Notes: generated from the letters alone by a model not told the origin. Counted from the first letter of the stretch, positions 23,855-32,183 are shown. The stretch is 38,152 nt of DNA from FCB group bacterium (GCA_024231695.1 JAAEQF010000390.1:1-38152); one strand, 5' to 3'. Numbers and translations: made by a program.

Positions 23855-26338
23855 CTACTTGGCCGATTTCTTCTTCCGAGTCTTCTTCCCGGGCCTCTTG
23901 TCGGCACCCTTGTTTCGACCCCGGGCATTCTCGATCTCTTCAGCGAATATCTTTTCGAGAGTATAAGTCGACGGGGTAAATTCAAGAAGGCCCTTCTCAA
24001 ACAACTCATCCACGTTTTCAATGAAGATGAATTTTGTTTTCCGGGCGATTTCCTGAGGAAGGTTTTTCAGGTCCTTTTCGTTTTCCTTGGGTAGAATAAT
24101 AGTGTAAATACCAGCCCGATAGGCAGCCGAAACCTTTTCTTTGACACCGCCGACCGACAACACTTTTCCGCGCAGGGTCACTTCACCAGTCACGGCAATA
24201 TCGTGACGAATCGGACGTTCGGCCATGATTGAGGCCACTACCAACGAAACGGTCGCACCGGCCGAGGGACCGTCCTTCGGTATAGCCCCCATTGGAAAAT
24301 GAATATGGATATCGAAATTGACGAAATCATTGTGGTCGATGCCGAGAGTTTCGGCTCGGGCTCGGACAAAACTGTGCGCCGCCTGAATCGACTCTTTCAT
24401 CACTTCACCCAGCGAGCCGGTGTACATGACCTGCCCAGTGCCTTTCATTTTCAAACCTTCGATCATCATCAAATCGCCGCCCGCGCCGGTCCAGGCCAGG
24501 CCGGTGGCCACACCGATCTCGGGCCGCTGCATAGCCTTCTCCGGAATATATTGGCGCGTCCCCAGAAATTCATTAACGTTGGCATCGGTCAAAGAATGAC
24601 GACAGTCACGGCATGAAGCTTTCTTGCGCGTAACCTTGCGGAATATCTTCTCCAATTGCTGTTGCAAAGTTATCAGACCGGCCTCCATCGTGTACTGACG
24701 GATGATCCGGGTCAAAGCCTTCTCGCTGAATCTCAGTTCTGTCCGGGTCAGACCATGCCGTTTGTAAAGCTTGGGCAGGATATATTTCTTGGCAATGGCA
24801 ATTTTTTCCCGCTCGATATAACCGGGCATCTCCACCAATTCCAAACGATGAGCGAATGGCTCGGGAAATTCGTCGATATACGATACGCCCAAAACAAACA
24901 GGATTCGTGAGAAATCGAGCGGCAGACCGACAAAGGAATCGGTGAACTCGATGTTATGACGAGGATCGACCACTTCCAATAAAGCCAGCAGGGCGTTACT
25001 ATCCTCCGATTCGATTACATATTCCATATCTTCCAAATATACAACCAGATCGAACGAGCCGGCCTTTTTTATCGCCTTAACCAATTGCCCCGGCTCCGAC
25101 CCGATTTCGGTGCGGTTGAAACCCTTGATATCCTCGACGGTGGTCAAACTGGTGCCGTTGAGACGGACGAACTGAAGGCCGATCGCCTTGGAAATGGCCT
25201 TGACTAAAGAAGCCTTGCCGGTTCCGACCGCGCCGGACATGCACAAAATCGACATATCCTTCGTGTCCTTGCTCATCTGCCGAACCGCCAGATATTCAAG
25301 CACCTGTTCCTTGGTGCGCTCCAAACCGTAATACTCGGTGTTGATTACCTTTTCGACCTCGACCAGATCATACTTAGGCGACTTGGATACCTCCCATGGA
25401 AGCGATAGCATCAAATCGAGATAATTCTGGGTGGAACCGTATTCATTGGAAGAGGAGGACAGGTGTTTTAATCGGCCGGCCTCGAAATTCAAACGGCTGG
25501 CGACACTGGCCGGTAACGACCTGTTGGCCTTGATCTGTTTTTGGTAATGGCGAGAAAAGTCAGCTTCTACGAATTCCTCGCCCAATTCCCGGCGAATCTC
25601 CATCAACTGCTGACGCAGGAAACCGTCTCTTTTTTTCTTCTCAAGCGATCTATTGACCCGTTTGTTAATCTGAATCGAAAGTGAAATCTTTTCCACCTCC
25701 TCCTTAAGCAGGTGGATGATGAATTCGAGACGTTCCGGAATATGAATCGTCTCCAATATTTCCTGCTTGTCGGATAATTGTAGGTGAATTATCGAAGCCA
25801 CCCGGTCGGCAAAAGTGGCCGGAGCGGATTTGTTGATTTCCAGGGTATAAGTGACCTCATCCGTGTAGCGGTCATCCAATAAAACCAGATGCGACACCAA
25901 CTCAATAATCTCGGCGATCCGCTTCTTGGTCTGTCGATGACCATCGGTCGGAATATCAAGTTCGGCCAAAGAGGCGACTAAGAAAGGTTTTGACTTTTTG
26001 ACAGCCGTCAAGGCCACCCGCCGGACGCCCTCAAGCGTCACCATGCGGGAATCACCCATAGCCGGCTTGACCGATTGTACCCGAGCCAGCACCCCCACCT
26101 GAGACAAACTGCTGCGGCTTCCCGCTTTAATACCTTTCGGTGCAAAGGACAAAACCAGCAGATTATCAGCGCTGGAAACCGTCTGCATTAAAGCCAGATT
26201 CCCCTTGCGTCCTATCTGAACGGTATCGATTTCACCGGGAAATACGATTCCCGATCTCATCGGCAGAACCGGAAGGACCATCTCGGTATCGGAGGTCATA
26301 AGCGGCAAATGTTTATGAGACTTTATTATCATAGTCAT
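23855..26338 (-). CDS. Lon-family protease with intact protease dyad but degenerate ATPase
   Basis: An 827-aa protein with the full LonA layout: N-terminal substrate domain (about 20-215), coiled linker, AAA+ module (about 330-590) and peptidase domain (about 610-790), then a Lys-rich tail. Catalytic Ser692 (PKDGPSAG) and Lys735 (GGVKEK) are 43 residues apart, as in E. coli Lon. The AAA+ motifs are altered: Walker A reads GAVGTGKAS (369-377, Thr replaced by Ala376), Walker B LED (435-437) instead of LDE, pore loop TEIGSEPG (Tyr replaced by Glu411), sensor-1 Asn by Ser486 and sensor-2 Arg by Ile556. The Arg finger (Arg498) remains. The frame is intact over the whole length, so it is not an obvious pseudogene. 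The start codon has only a weak SD (AGAGTAAAG). Confidence 0.9.
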   Translation of the reverse strand: MTMIIKSHKHLPLMTSDTEMVLPVLPMRSGIVFPGEIDTVQIGRKGNLALMQTVSSADNLLVLSFAPKGIKAGSRSSLSQVGVLARVQSVKPAMGDSRMVTLEGVRRVALTAVKKSKPFLVASLAELDIPTDGHRQTKKRIAEIIELVSHLVLLDDRYTDEVTYTLEINKSAPATFADRVASIIHLQLSDKQEILETIHIPERLEFIIHLLKEEVEKISLSIQINKRVNRSLEKKKRDGFLRQQLMEIRRELGEEFVEADFSRHYQKQIKANRSLPASVASRLNFEAGRLKHLSSSSNEYGSTQNYLDLMLSLPWEVSKSPKYDLVEVEKVINTEYYGLERTKEQVLEYLAVRQMSKDTKDMSILCMSGAVGTGKASLVKAISKAIGLQFVRLNGTSLTTVEDIKGFNRTEIGSEPGQLVKAIKKAGSFDLVVYLEDMEYVIESEDSNALLALLEVVDPRHNIEFTDSFVGLPLDFSRILFVLGVSYIDEFPEPFAHRLELVEMPGYIEREKIAIAKKYILPKLYKRHGLTRTELRFSEKALTRIIRQYTMEAGLITLQQQLEKIFRKVTRKKASCRDCRHSLTDANVNEFLGTRQYIPEKAMQRPEIGVATGLAWTGAGGDLMMIEGLKMKGTGQVMYTGSLGEVMKESIQAAHSFVRARAETLGIDHNDFVNFDIHIHFPMGAIPKDGPSAGATVSLVVASIMAERPIRHDIAVTGEVTLRGKVLSVGGVKEKVSAAYRAGIYTIILPKENEKDLKNLPQEIARKTKFIFIENVDELFEKGLLEFTPSTYTLEKIFAEEIENARGRNKGADKRPGKKTRKKKSAK

Positions 26339-26378
26339 CTTTACTCTTCTATCGGCTTATACACCCTTTTCTCAATAG

Positions 26379-26407
26379 AGATTACTTAAGATTGCCGCTT
26401 TTGTCAA
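26379..26407 (-). promoter_or_regulatory. Possible promoter of the lon-like gene
   Basis: TTGACA (26407-26402 on the reverse strand), 17-bp spacer, TAATCT (26384-26379). The -35 is perfect, the -10 poor. Confidence 0.4.
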
Positions 26408-26441
26408 CAGAACGGTAAAAATGACTAAATGCTCATTCCCT

Positions 26442-29069
26442 TTAGCTGGTCATAAGCGGCACCAAATCCGAAGCCATCCGCTGAATCTCGAAATCAGGAA
26501 TATCCTTGAGCGCATTGAGGTTGACCTTGATTCTATCCCGATCAATCATTAGCCGATAATAGCCGGAACGATTGTTCTCATAAAGAGGCCAGTCGGGCAA
26601 AAAGTCCCGGCCGATCTCCTGACGTAACCGGTAGAGATAACGAGACTGATTAAAGCCCTGCTCTAATTCTTCCTTGTAAAGCCATCCATTGTCTTTGGTT
26701 AAGCGTGACCATGCCAGACTAACAAGGTACTTGAACGACTTCCCGGTCAACTTGATCGTCTGGCCGTTGATACGCACGACGAACCGCTCCCGAACGGGAG
26801 TGCCGTCGATTTCGATTGACTGCGGCAGCATAGCCGCGTCGGCAAACTTGATTCCCTTGGCATACATTTCTGACTCCTTTATTTTACATAGTTTTTGTTC
26901 GATTTTATGAAGGCGTTCTGGTGAGGTTATCAACTGCCCTAAAACGGTCATCCCGGCGTCCAGCAATTGCTCCGCCTCAGTTATACCGTCCTTGCGCAAA
27001 CGGATAAACTCGGCCCGAAAAAGCAGCTCGCCCAGATCGCCGTGAATGTTCCGGAGATCAAACGGAAGCCCGGCCCCGACCGAAAAAGCCAGCTCCTCCA
27101 ACCGTTCGGGTAAACGGCAGAAACGGTCATGAGCCTTGATGACCGACGATGCCGAGGACAATAACCAAGCAGTCTGGCGGGCCAGATTATCCATCTGCCC
27201 TAAATAAAGATTATGATTGTTCTCGATATCAAGCCCCGACATCCCCCCCATCCAGTCGGTCAACACCCAGGTCAAACGCAACCGGTTCGTTTCATCGACG
27301 GTTAATTCCCGTCGCAACAAGGCCAGATCGCGCAACAACGGCTCGTCTTCCCCGCCGTCCAAAAAGATCTGGTCCCCACCGACAAACCTCCGCCCGCCAC
27401 CGGGCAGGTAAATATCCCGCCCATCCGGAGCATGCAGAAGATGATAAAGCAACTGCCGATCACCGGCCGCCCTAAACAATTCATCACTTGCCGTCAGATA
27501 GACGGCTCCGGCTACACTGAGTCCGGTGATGGCCACGGCCTGCCCCAAAGGCGTGGCCGTATATGATCCACCCTGACCACTCAGAAAACCACCTTCAAGT
27601 AGTTGTTTATTTATTTCTTGTTGTATGTTGTTACAATTATCTTTACCAATAGCATAGTATGTCCGTAAAAGTAGCTCCTGAACCTCATCGGGACTACTCA
27701 CCAGTTCCGAGGCAAACAGATCGACCAGGATATCGGCGGTGTCGCGTGAGGCCAGATGTGATTTCAGGGGAGCCGGGCGGCGGTCGATATAATAGTCCCA
27801 GAGTATCGATTTTTCCAGTTCATTGGAGGCGAACAAAACGGCCCGCCCCGATTCGGTTCCGTCTCCGGTCCAGCCCATCCTCCCCGCCCGGCCGGACATA
27901 CTTTCGTATTCGGCCCATGATAAAGGCTCCAGTCCTGGACGACCGGTATAGCCCTGGCGGCGGTATTTCTGAGCCTCGATAAAAACTGTCGCCGCTGGAA
28001 GATTGATCCCCGTCGAAAGCGTGGTCGTGGCAAAAATCGCCCGGATCAGCCCGGCCCGGCAACCCTCCTCGACCACGGCTCTCTGCGAAGCCGTCAGGTC
28101 GGCATTATGAAAAGTCACCCCGCAGGCCAGAAGGCTGCGCAAATTATCCAAAAGCGAGGTCGGTTCTTCGTCTATCAAACGACTATCGAAAAAGCTTTTA
28201 TTTTCCGGTACAGGTTCCAGCCCGGCGAATTCGGCAAAACGGCGAGCTATCTCCACCGTCTCCCGGCGCGACTTGAGAAAGGTCAACACCTGATTGCCGG
28301 CCTCAAGGATTTCCTGCATATTCTCAAACAGCGCCCCGCCGGTATCCTCGCCTTCTTTGAATTCTTCCTCGCCGGTCTCCCCCGAATTATGACAGCGATA
28401 ATAAAACTTCCCGCCCGCGGCCACACCCCGGCAAAGCTCCACCGGGCGGTTCTTTTCCGAAAGCAACCGCGCTCCCAGCCACTGAGCCAACTCGGCCGCC
28501 TCGCCTAAAACGGCCGATAAAGCTATGATCTGCGGACTGTACTGACTGTAAAGAAGTTTGGTCAGGACTAACTCCAGCCGAGGCCCGCGAACCGGATCTT
28601 CCAGCATCTGCAGTTCGTCGATCACCAGCGTTTGCACCTGCCCCATTAGATCGAAATTGGTCAGCATCAGCGAATTGAATTTTTCATAAACCATGACGGC
28701 AATATCGAACCGCCCGTTTTCGGCGTCGGCGTCATGTTCAGGATGATCGCGAGTGGAGATGATAATCCGCAGACCCAACTCTCCGTAGCAGTCTTCAAAC
28801 TGCCGATATTTTTCCTCGGCGATAGCCTTGAGTGGCGCCAAAAATATCGCCTTCTTGCGCATTTGTACCGCCCGAACAATCGCCAACTCGCCGCAAAAAG
28901 TCTTTCCCGATGAGGTCGGCGCCGAAATCAAAAGCGATTGGCCGTCCAATAAACCATACTCCTCGACCGCCCGATACTGAAGTGGCAACAACCGCCCCTC
29001 GAACCGTTTCTCCCACGAAGCGACAATCGGTTCCGGCAGATCGTATTTAGCCAGTTTTTTCCTCATCAT
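26442..29069 (-). CDS. Ski2/Hel308-like superfamily 2 helicase with C-terminal winged-helix-like tail
   Basis: An 875-aa ATP-dependent helicase. RecA1: Q-motif-like LPLQYRAVEEYG, Walker A APTSSGKT (50-57), motif II DELQ (151-154; DEIH/DEVH is more usual) and motif III SAV (185-187; usually SAT). RecA2: TTTLSTGINLPA (348-359) and motif VI SGRAGRMG (392-399). A helical Hel308/Ski2-type region follows. The last ~110 residues (IKLTGKSFKYLVSLAWSRLT onward) look like an OmpR-type winged helix. Hel308 enzymes act on stalled replication forks; an RNA role, as in other Ski2 proteins, is possible. SD AGGGAGA suits the second ATG (29066) better. The zinc-ribbon gene lies upstream in the same orientation. 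Confidence 0.85.
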   Translation of the reverse strand: MMRKKLAKYDLPEPIVASWEKRFEGRLLPLQYRAVEEYGLLDGQSLLISAPTSSGKTFCGELAIVRAVQMRKKAIFLAPLKAIAEEKYRQFEDCYGELGLRIIISTRDHPEHDADAENGRFDIAVMVYEKFNSLMLTNFDLMGQVQTLVIDELQMLEDPVRGPRLELVLTKLLYSQYSPQIIALSAVLGEAAELAQWLGARLLSEKNRPVELCRGVAAGGKFYYRCHNSGETGEEEFKEGEDTGGALFENMQEILEAGNQVLTFLKSRRETVEIARRFAEFAGLEPVPENKSFFDSRLIDEEPTSLLDNLRSLLACGVTFHNADLTASQRAVVEEGCRAGLIRAIFATTTLSTGINLPAATVFIEAQKYRRQGYTGRPGLEPLSWAEYESMSGRAGRMGWTGDGTESGRAVLFASNELEKSILWDYYIDRRPAPLKSHLASRDTADILVDLFASELVSSPDEVQELLLRTYYAIGKDNCNNIQQEINKQLLEGGFLSGQGGSYTATPLGQAVAITGLSVAGAVYLTASDELFRAAGDRQLLYHLLHAPDGRDIYLPGGGRRFVGGDQIFLDGGEDEPLLRDLALLRRELTVDETNRLRLTWVLTDWMGGMSGLDIENNHNLYLGQMDNLARQTAWLLSSASSVIKAHDRFCRLPERLEELAFSVGAGLPFDLRNIHGDLGELLFRAEFIRLRKDGITEAEQLLDAGMTVLGQLITSPERLHKIEQKLCKIKESEMYAKGIKFADAAMLPQSIEIDGTPVRERFVVRINGQTIKLTGKSFKYLVSLAWSRLTKDNGWLYKEELEQGFNQSRYLYRLRQEIGRDFLPDWPLYENNRSGYYRLMIDRDRIKVNLNALKDIPDFEIQRMASDLVPLMTS

Positions 29070-29100
29070 CTCTCCCTGTACAGCTACAGAAACTCAACTC

Positions 29101-29199
29101 ATCCACGCGCAGGCAAAAGCGGGCCCCGCCCGTCCACACGTAAGCCAAAAACAAGCTCTGCTTGTTCACGCGTAAGCCAAAAAGGGGCTATTGCCCCTG
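29101..29199 (-). repeat. Three tandem copies of a variable-stem hairpin repeat
   Basis: Three units of about 31-33 bp. On the plus strand each has a conserved segment (TCCACRCGTAAGCCAAAAA-like) followed by a hairpin with a different stem: CGGGC/GCCCG (29120-29132), ACAAGC/GCTTGT (29151-29165) and AGGGGC/GCCCCT (29183-29198). Loops are 3-4 nt. Read on the minus strand, the second and third units are a hairpin followed directly by a T4-T5 run and then GGCTTACRCGTG, so they look like intrinsic terminators in series between the zinc-ribbon stop codon and the helicase. The first unit is the most diverged. Confidence 0.8.
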
Positions 29200-29484
29200 T
29201 CAGCCGCAGGCTCCCCAGCCGCACATCATGCAGGAAAAACAGTACCCCATCCGCACCAGGTACCCGCCGCATTCCGGGCAATTGGTCAGAATCGCTACCG
29301 AAACCGAGTTGTGGCCCACCCCGCCGGGGTGGGTTCCCGCCTCGGTCAAACGATGCGCTCTATTCTCGATGCTGTCATATGCTTGCATGGCGTCTTTAAC
29401 CGGGACCGGTCGGCCGCATTGATTGGAGGCGGACTGTTTGGTTTTAAAGACAATTCGCCGCGGGTTGTTATAATCAAAGAGCAT
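29200..29484 (-). CDS. Small zinc-ribbon protein resembling the C-terminal tail of B12-dependent ribonucleotide reductase
   Basis: 94 aa from ATG 29484 (AAAGGA upstream); a longer frame to 29550 would run into the promoter. Residues 8-45 contain RRIVFKTKQSASNQCGRPVP and a short helix (AMQAYDSIENRAHR). The C-terminus is cysteine-rich: CPECGG (69-74) then C82-xx-C85-xx-C88-GWGA-C93. This pattern (CPECG, GCxxCxxCGxSxC) is what I know from the C-terminal zinc ribbon of class II reductase NrdJ, where the last cysteines re-reduce the active site. Here it stands alone. It could be a split NrdJ tail or an unrelated zinc-ribbon adaptor. Its promoter carries a LexA-like palindrome, and the helicase follows it. 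Confidence 0.65.
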   Translation of the reverse strand: MLFDYNNPRRIVFKTKQSASNQCGRPVPVKDAMQAYDSIENRAHRLTEAGTHPGGVGHNSVSVAILTNCPECGGYLVRMGYCFSCMMCGWGACG

Positions 29485-29521
29485 TGTTTTTCCTTTAGTT
29501 GATATTATCGGTCGCGAGGAG

Positions 29522-29550
29522 AATATACTGCACATTTGTGCAGTTGTCAA
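29522..29550 (-). promoter_or_regulatory. Strong promoter with a palindromic operator in the spacer (zinc-ribbon gene)
   Basis: On the reverse strand TTGACA (29550-29545), exactly 17 bp, TATATT (29527-29522). The spacer holds a perfect palindrome, CTGCACAAATGTGCAG (29543-29528), so a bound dimer would block RNA polymerase. The inner 14 bp fit TGCNCN4GTGCA, the motif I recall as reported for LexA of Fibrobacter succinogenes, another FCB bacterium. Confidence 0.75.
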
Positions 29551-30011
29551 GCAGGTTTTAAGCTTTTTTCAAAATAATCCAATCATATCAATATGATGTG
29601 TAGAGGGTTATTGGATAATACAATATATAGCCGCTAATTATCGAGGCTGGATACTATATTGTAATCAGGAATTAGAAATGCATCTGGTCATACTGGCGAA
29701 GCCAAGAAGTGGCTCCGCCACCGGGTTCCCCGACCCGGAGAAGACACCCGTTACTCGCCATCGGCTAAATACTCCGGCACAAAATAGAAACCAACTGGTA
29801 GCCCACCCATTGGGTGGGTTTAAATGAATCGATCTGCTGTGTTTATTTCAAGTACTTAAGAAGTAGGAATAGCGCAATTGCCTGTAAAGATATTTCGGCA
29901 GTTCATTCTTCATTACCCGCACCCAATGGGTGCGGTATCATGTTTTTTAGGGGTAGTATTCTTCCATTTTATTGTAATTGTAGTATTCGCTTATGCGGCT
30001 GTTGTCTTCTC
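29551..30011. other. Intergenic region rich in hairpins, no gene seen
   Basis: No convincing coding frame. It holds one copy of the variable-stem repeat (29695-29738) and two strong hairpins with an ACCCA/TGGGT core: CCCACCC-ATT-GGGTGGG (29802-29818) and CCGCACCC-AAT-GGGTGCGG (29917-29935). The latter lies about 80 bp after the stop of the GmrSD-like gene and may end its transcript, although no T tract follows. Confidence 0.6.
29695..29738 (-). repeat. Variable-stem hairpin repeat copy, followed by a second hairpin
   Basis: GGCGAAGCCAAGAA (29695-29708) precedes the stem GTGGC/GCCAC (29709-29713, 29717-29721, loop TCC). It abuts a second hairpin CCGGGT/ACCCGG (29721-29726, 29733-29738). On the minus strand the first hairpin runs into TTCTTGGCTTCGCC, the same order as in the other copies. 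It lies downstream of the minus-strand GmrSD-like gene. Confidence 0.65.
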
Positions 30012-31793
30012 TTAAACGTGCTCAGCTTCCTTCTTTTCATCTATTTTGAAGAAACTCCTCAATCGCTCGGTAATCAGTTGTTCACGACCATCCAAAAATT
30101 TCTCGAAATTCTCCAATTTATATAGCTCTGAATCATCAGGTATCAGATGCCTGGCTTTGAATGTCTCATCTCTGGTTGTAATCCAGTCACTGAATTCCTT
30201 TCCAGACTTCTCAATGTTCTCATTGTCCTTGAGAAGCTCCAAGTTACCAAGTCTGTTAAATAATGCCTGATATTTCTCAATTGCCTCATCGTTATATCCA
30301 GCATCTTTGAGCCTCATGGGTTTGAATAATGTTTGAGGGAAAATATGATCCTGATGATTAGTCAATACACCCCAGTTGTTATCATCATATAATAACGTTA
30401 GTGCTAGGAAAGTGATCTGTCGTCCATATGTAATTGATAGAAATCTGTCAATAGAATCATCATCAAATCGTGCGAAACGACCCGATTTGGCTATCTCTGC
30501 ATTCATTTCATCAATTGGAAAGTCAGCTGAGTCCTTATGTTTTGCCAGAATCGTTCTAAGGTCGCGGAGAAGATTATCAGAAGTCCCCCCAAATACATTA
30601 TTCAATAAAGCCATAGATAGCCATTGTCTTACGACAGAGCTATTTGAGACATCAAAAGGTGTTGAGCCCAGCAAATCAATCGAGGGTCTTTGAAGTAAGT
30701 AGTAGATAATTGGAATTAAAGCGTTAGCACTTGTAAGCGTATCCCGGTCAATCCCAAACGAATTAACAAGCTTTAGTGCCCGTACGATGGAGTCTTTTAT
30801 GTTGTTCCAGTTCGCATAGATTGCTTCAAGGTTTGTGTTATTGAAGTTCTCAACCTTGTATTGAACCGGTAAATCAGTTAGCACAAGGCATGATTTCATA
30901 ATAAAATCTTTATCGAAATTGTTCTTGTGAGCTAAATCATTATTTATCCGATCAACAAAACCATAGATTTCCTCCCTAGCGTTAACCTCACCCCATTTGG
31001 AAGTTACCATAGAGAGTAATAAATCGGACTTGCTTAGTTTTGTGCCGCCTTCATTTGCTCTTACGAAAATATCAAGAACCCTGTCGTAATTTTGGTCATG
31101 CTCTGTATAGTATGAAATGACATCTTCTTTCCAGATGACTTCTCTCAACCGTTTCAGGTTTTTTTCAAATATTCGTAATTGTGCTTTGGTAGTATCATCA
31201 GGAAGACTATCCCTTGTCTCCATTACAAATTCATCAAAAGAATCTTCGTTGTCATAATTGAGAATCGAGCCAACCTTATACCAATAATTCTTGATTGAAT
31301 TCTCAGGCGGGCATTCAAAGAACTTGAATCCATAGTGAATTCCCAATTCCCCATTGTTTTCACTGATCTGAGAATCTTTCAACAGGTCGATATATAACTT
31401 TTGCTTCATCCACGCGTCCGGATTATCCCATCTCTTGTATTTCTTTTTTGTGGTATAGGTGCCCCTTAGGCCTATCAAAAGTGATGTCAATCTCTGTTGG
31501 CCATCCAAAACAAGAGTCAATTGTGATACGCCGTCGGAATTTGCCAATTCATTGTGCGTTCCGCCTTGGTGAAAATTATCAATGAATTTGTAGACTTCCC
31601 ATTTCTCACGATTGGCATCTTCAAGCTCCCAAAAAAGAAAAGAGCTAATAGGATACTTCCTCATAAGGGAATCAAATAGAGCTGATATTTGTTCCGGTTG
31701 CCAAACAAACTCGCGCTGAATTGCAGGCAGGAAATATCTATCGTTTATTCGATTTTTGATTACATTCGCTATTGTATCAGCCTGATATGCCAT
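30012..31793 (-). CDS. GmrSD-like DUF262/DUF1524 protein (candidate type IV restriction nuclease)
   Basis: A 593-aa protein. The N-terminal DUF262 domain (ParB/sulfiredoxin-like, NTP-binding) has FLPAIQREFVWQPEQISALF (21-40) and DGQQRLTSL (97-105). The C-terminus carries an HNH-like DUF1524 nuclease: DHIFPQT near residue 480 and FNRLGNLELLKDNENIEKSG about 35 residues later. Both halves of GmrS-GmrD are thus fused, as in many single-chain homologues that cut modified phage DNA or act in BREX and Ssp-type defence. SD GAGGGA precedes the ATG. The gene is visibly AT-richer than its neighbours and stands alone in repeat-rich DNA, which suggests horizontal gain. No methylase or other defence gene adjoins it. 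DNA target unknown. Confidence 0.85.
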   Translation of the reverse strand: MAYQADTIANVIKNRINDRYFLPAIQREFVWQPEQISALFDSLMRKYPISSFLFWELEDANREKWEVYKFIDNFHQGGTHNELANSDGVSQLTLVLDGQQRLTSLLIGLRGTYTTKKKYKRWDNPDAWMKQKLYIDLLKDSQISENNGELGIHYGFKFFECPPENSIKNYWYKVGSILNYDNEDSFDEFVMETRDSLPDDTTKAQLRIFEKNLKRLREVIWKEDVISYYTEHDQNYDRVLDIFVRANEGGTKLSKSDLLLSMVTSKWGEVNAREEIYGFVDRINNDLAHKNNFDKDFIMKSCLVLTDLPVQYKVENFNNTNLEAIYANWNNIKDSIVRALKLVNSFGIDRDTLTSANALIPIIYYLLQRPSIDLLGSTPFDVSNSSVVRQWLSMALLNNVFGGTSDNLLRDLRTILAKHKDSADFPIDEMNAEIAKSGRFARFDDDSIDRFLSITYGRQITFLALTLLYDDNNWGVLTNHQDHIFPQTLFKPMRLKDAGYNDEAIEKYQALFNRLGNLELLKDNENIEKSGKEFSDWITTRDETFKARHLIPDDSELYKLENFEKFLDGREQLITERLRSFFKIDEKKEAEHV

Positions 31794-31955
31794 TACCGTC
31801 CCTCACAATTTAAAATAGCTCCGTCATTTTGCTCCAAATAAATTTTGAGCATTTCAAGGACCGACGGTGGCCCGTCCCAGACTAATCCGACGAAGCCGAA
31901 CTTTTCTGGTTGGTTTATATTTTTGTTCTGCTGAACTGATGACCTGCACTATATT

Positions 31956-31984
31956 TATATAATATTCGTATTTACGAAAGTAAA
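31956..31984 (-). promoter_or_regulatory. Predicted promoter of the GmrSD-like gene with palindrome in the spacer
   Basis: On the reverse strand TTTACT (31984-31979), 17 bp, TATATA (31961-31956). The palindrome TTCGTAAATACGAA (31978-31965) fills most of the spacer. The leader would be about 155 nt; within it GACGG/CCGTC (31863-31867, 31872-31876) can form a small hairpin. No regulator gene adjoins. Confidence 0.5.
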
Positions 31985-32183
31985 GACAAATTCTATAACT
32001 TGATCCATGCTATCAATCACAAATTCACAAAATCACTACAACCTCACCCCTGATTCCGGGCCAGCCTGCTATAATAAAAAACATGACGATGAGCCTATAA
32101 ATATGCCTGGACGAGAAAATAAGCGAGAATCTCATATTACCCTAATCAGCATGTTCCCTTGCTGTTACCCAGATATTAGATTA

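Noticed and set aside
29101-29199. Tandem repeats resembling a short CRISPR array
   Set aside because: Units are only 31-33 bp including the variable part, the variable part is a self-complementary stem rather than a spacer, and no cas gene is near.
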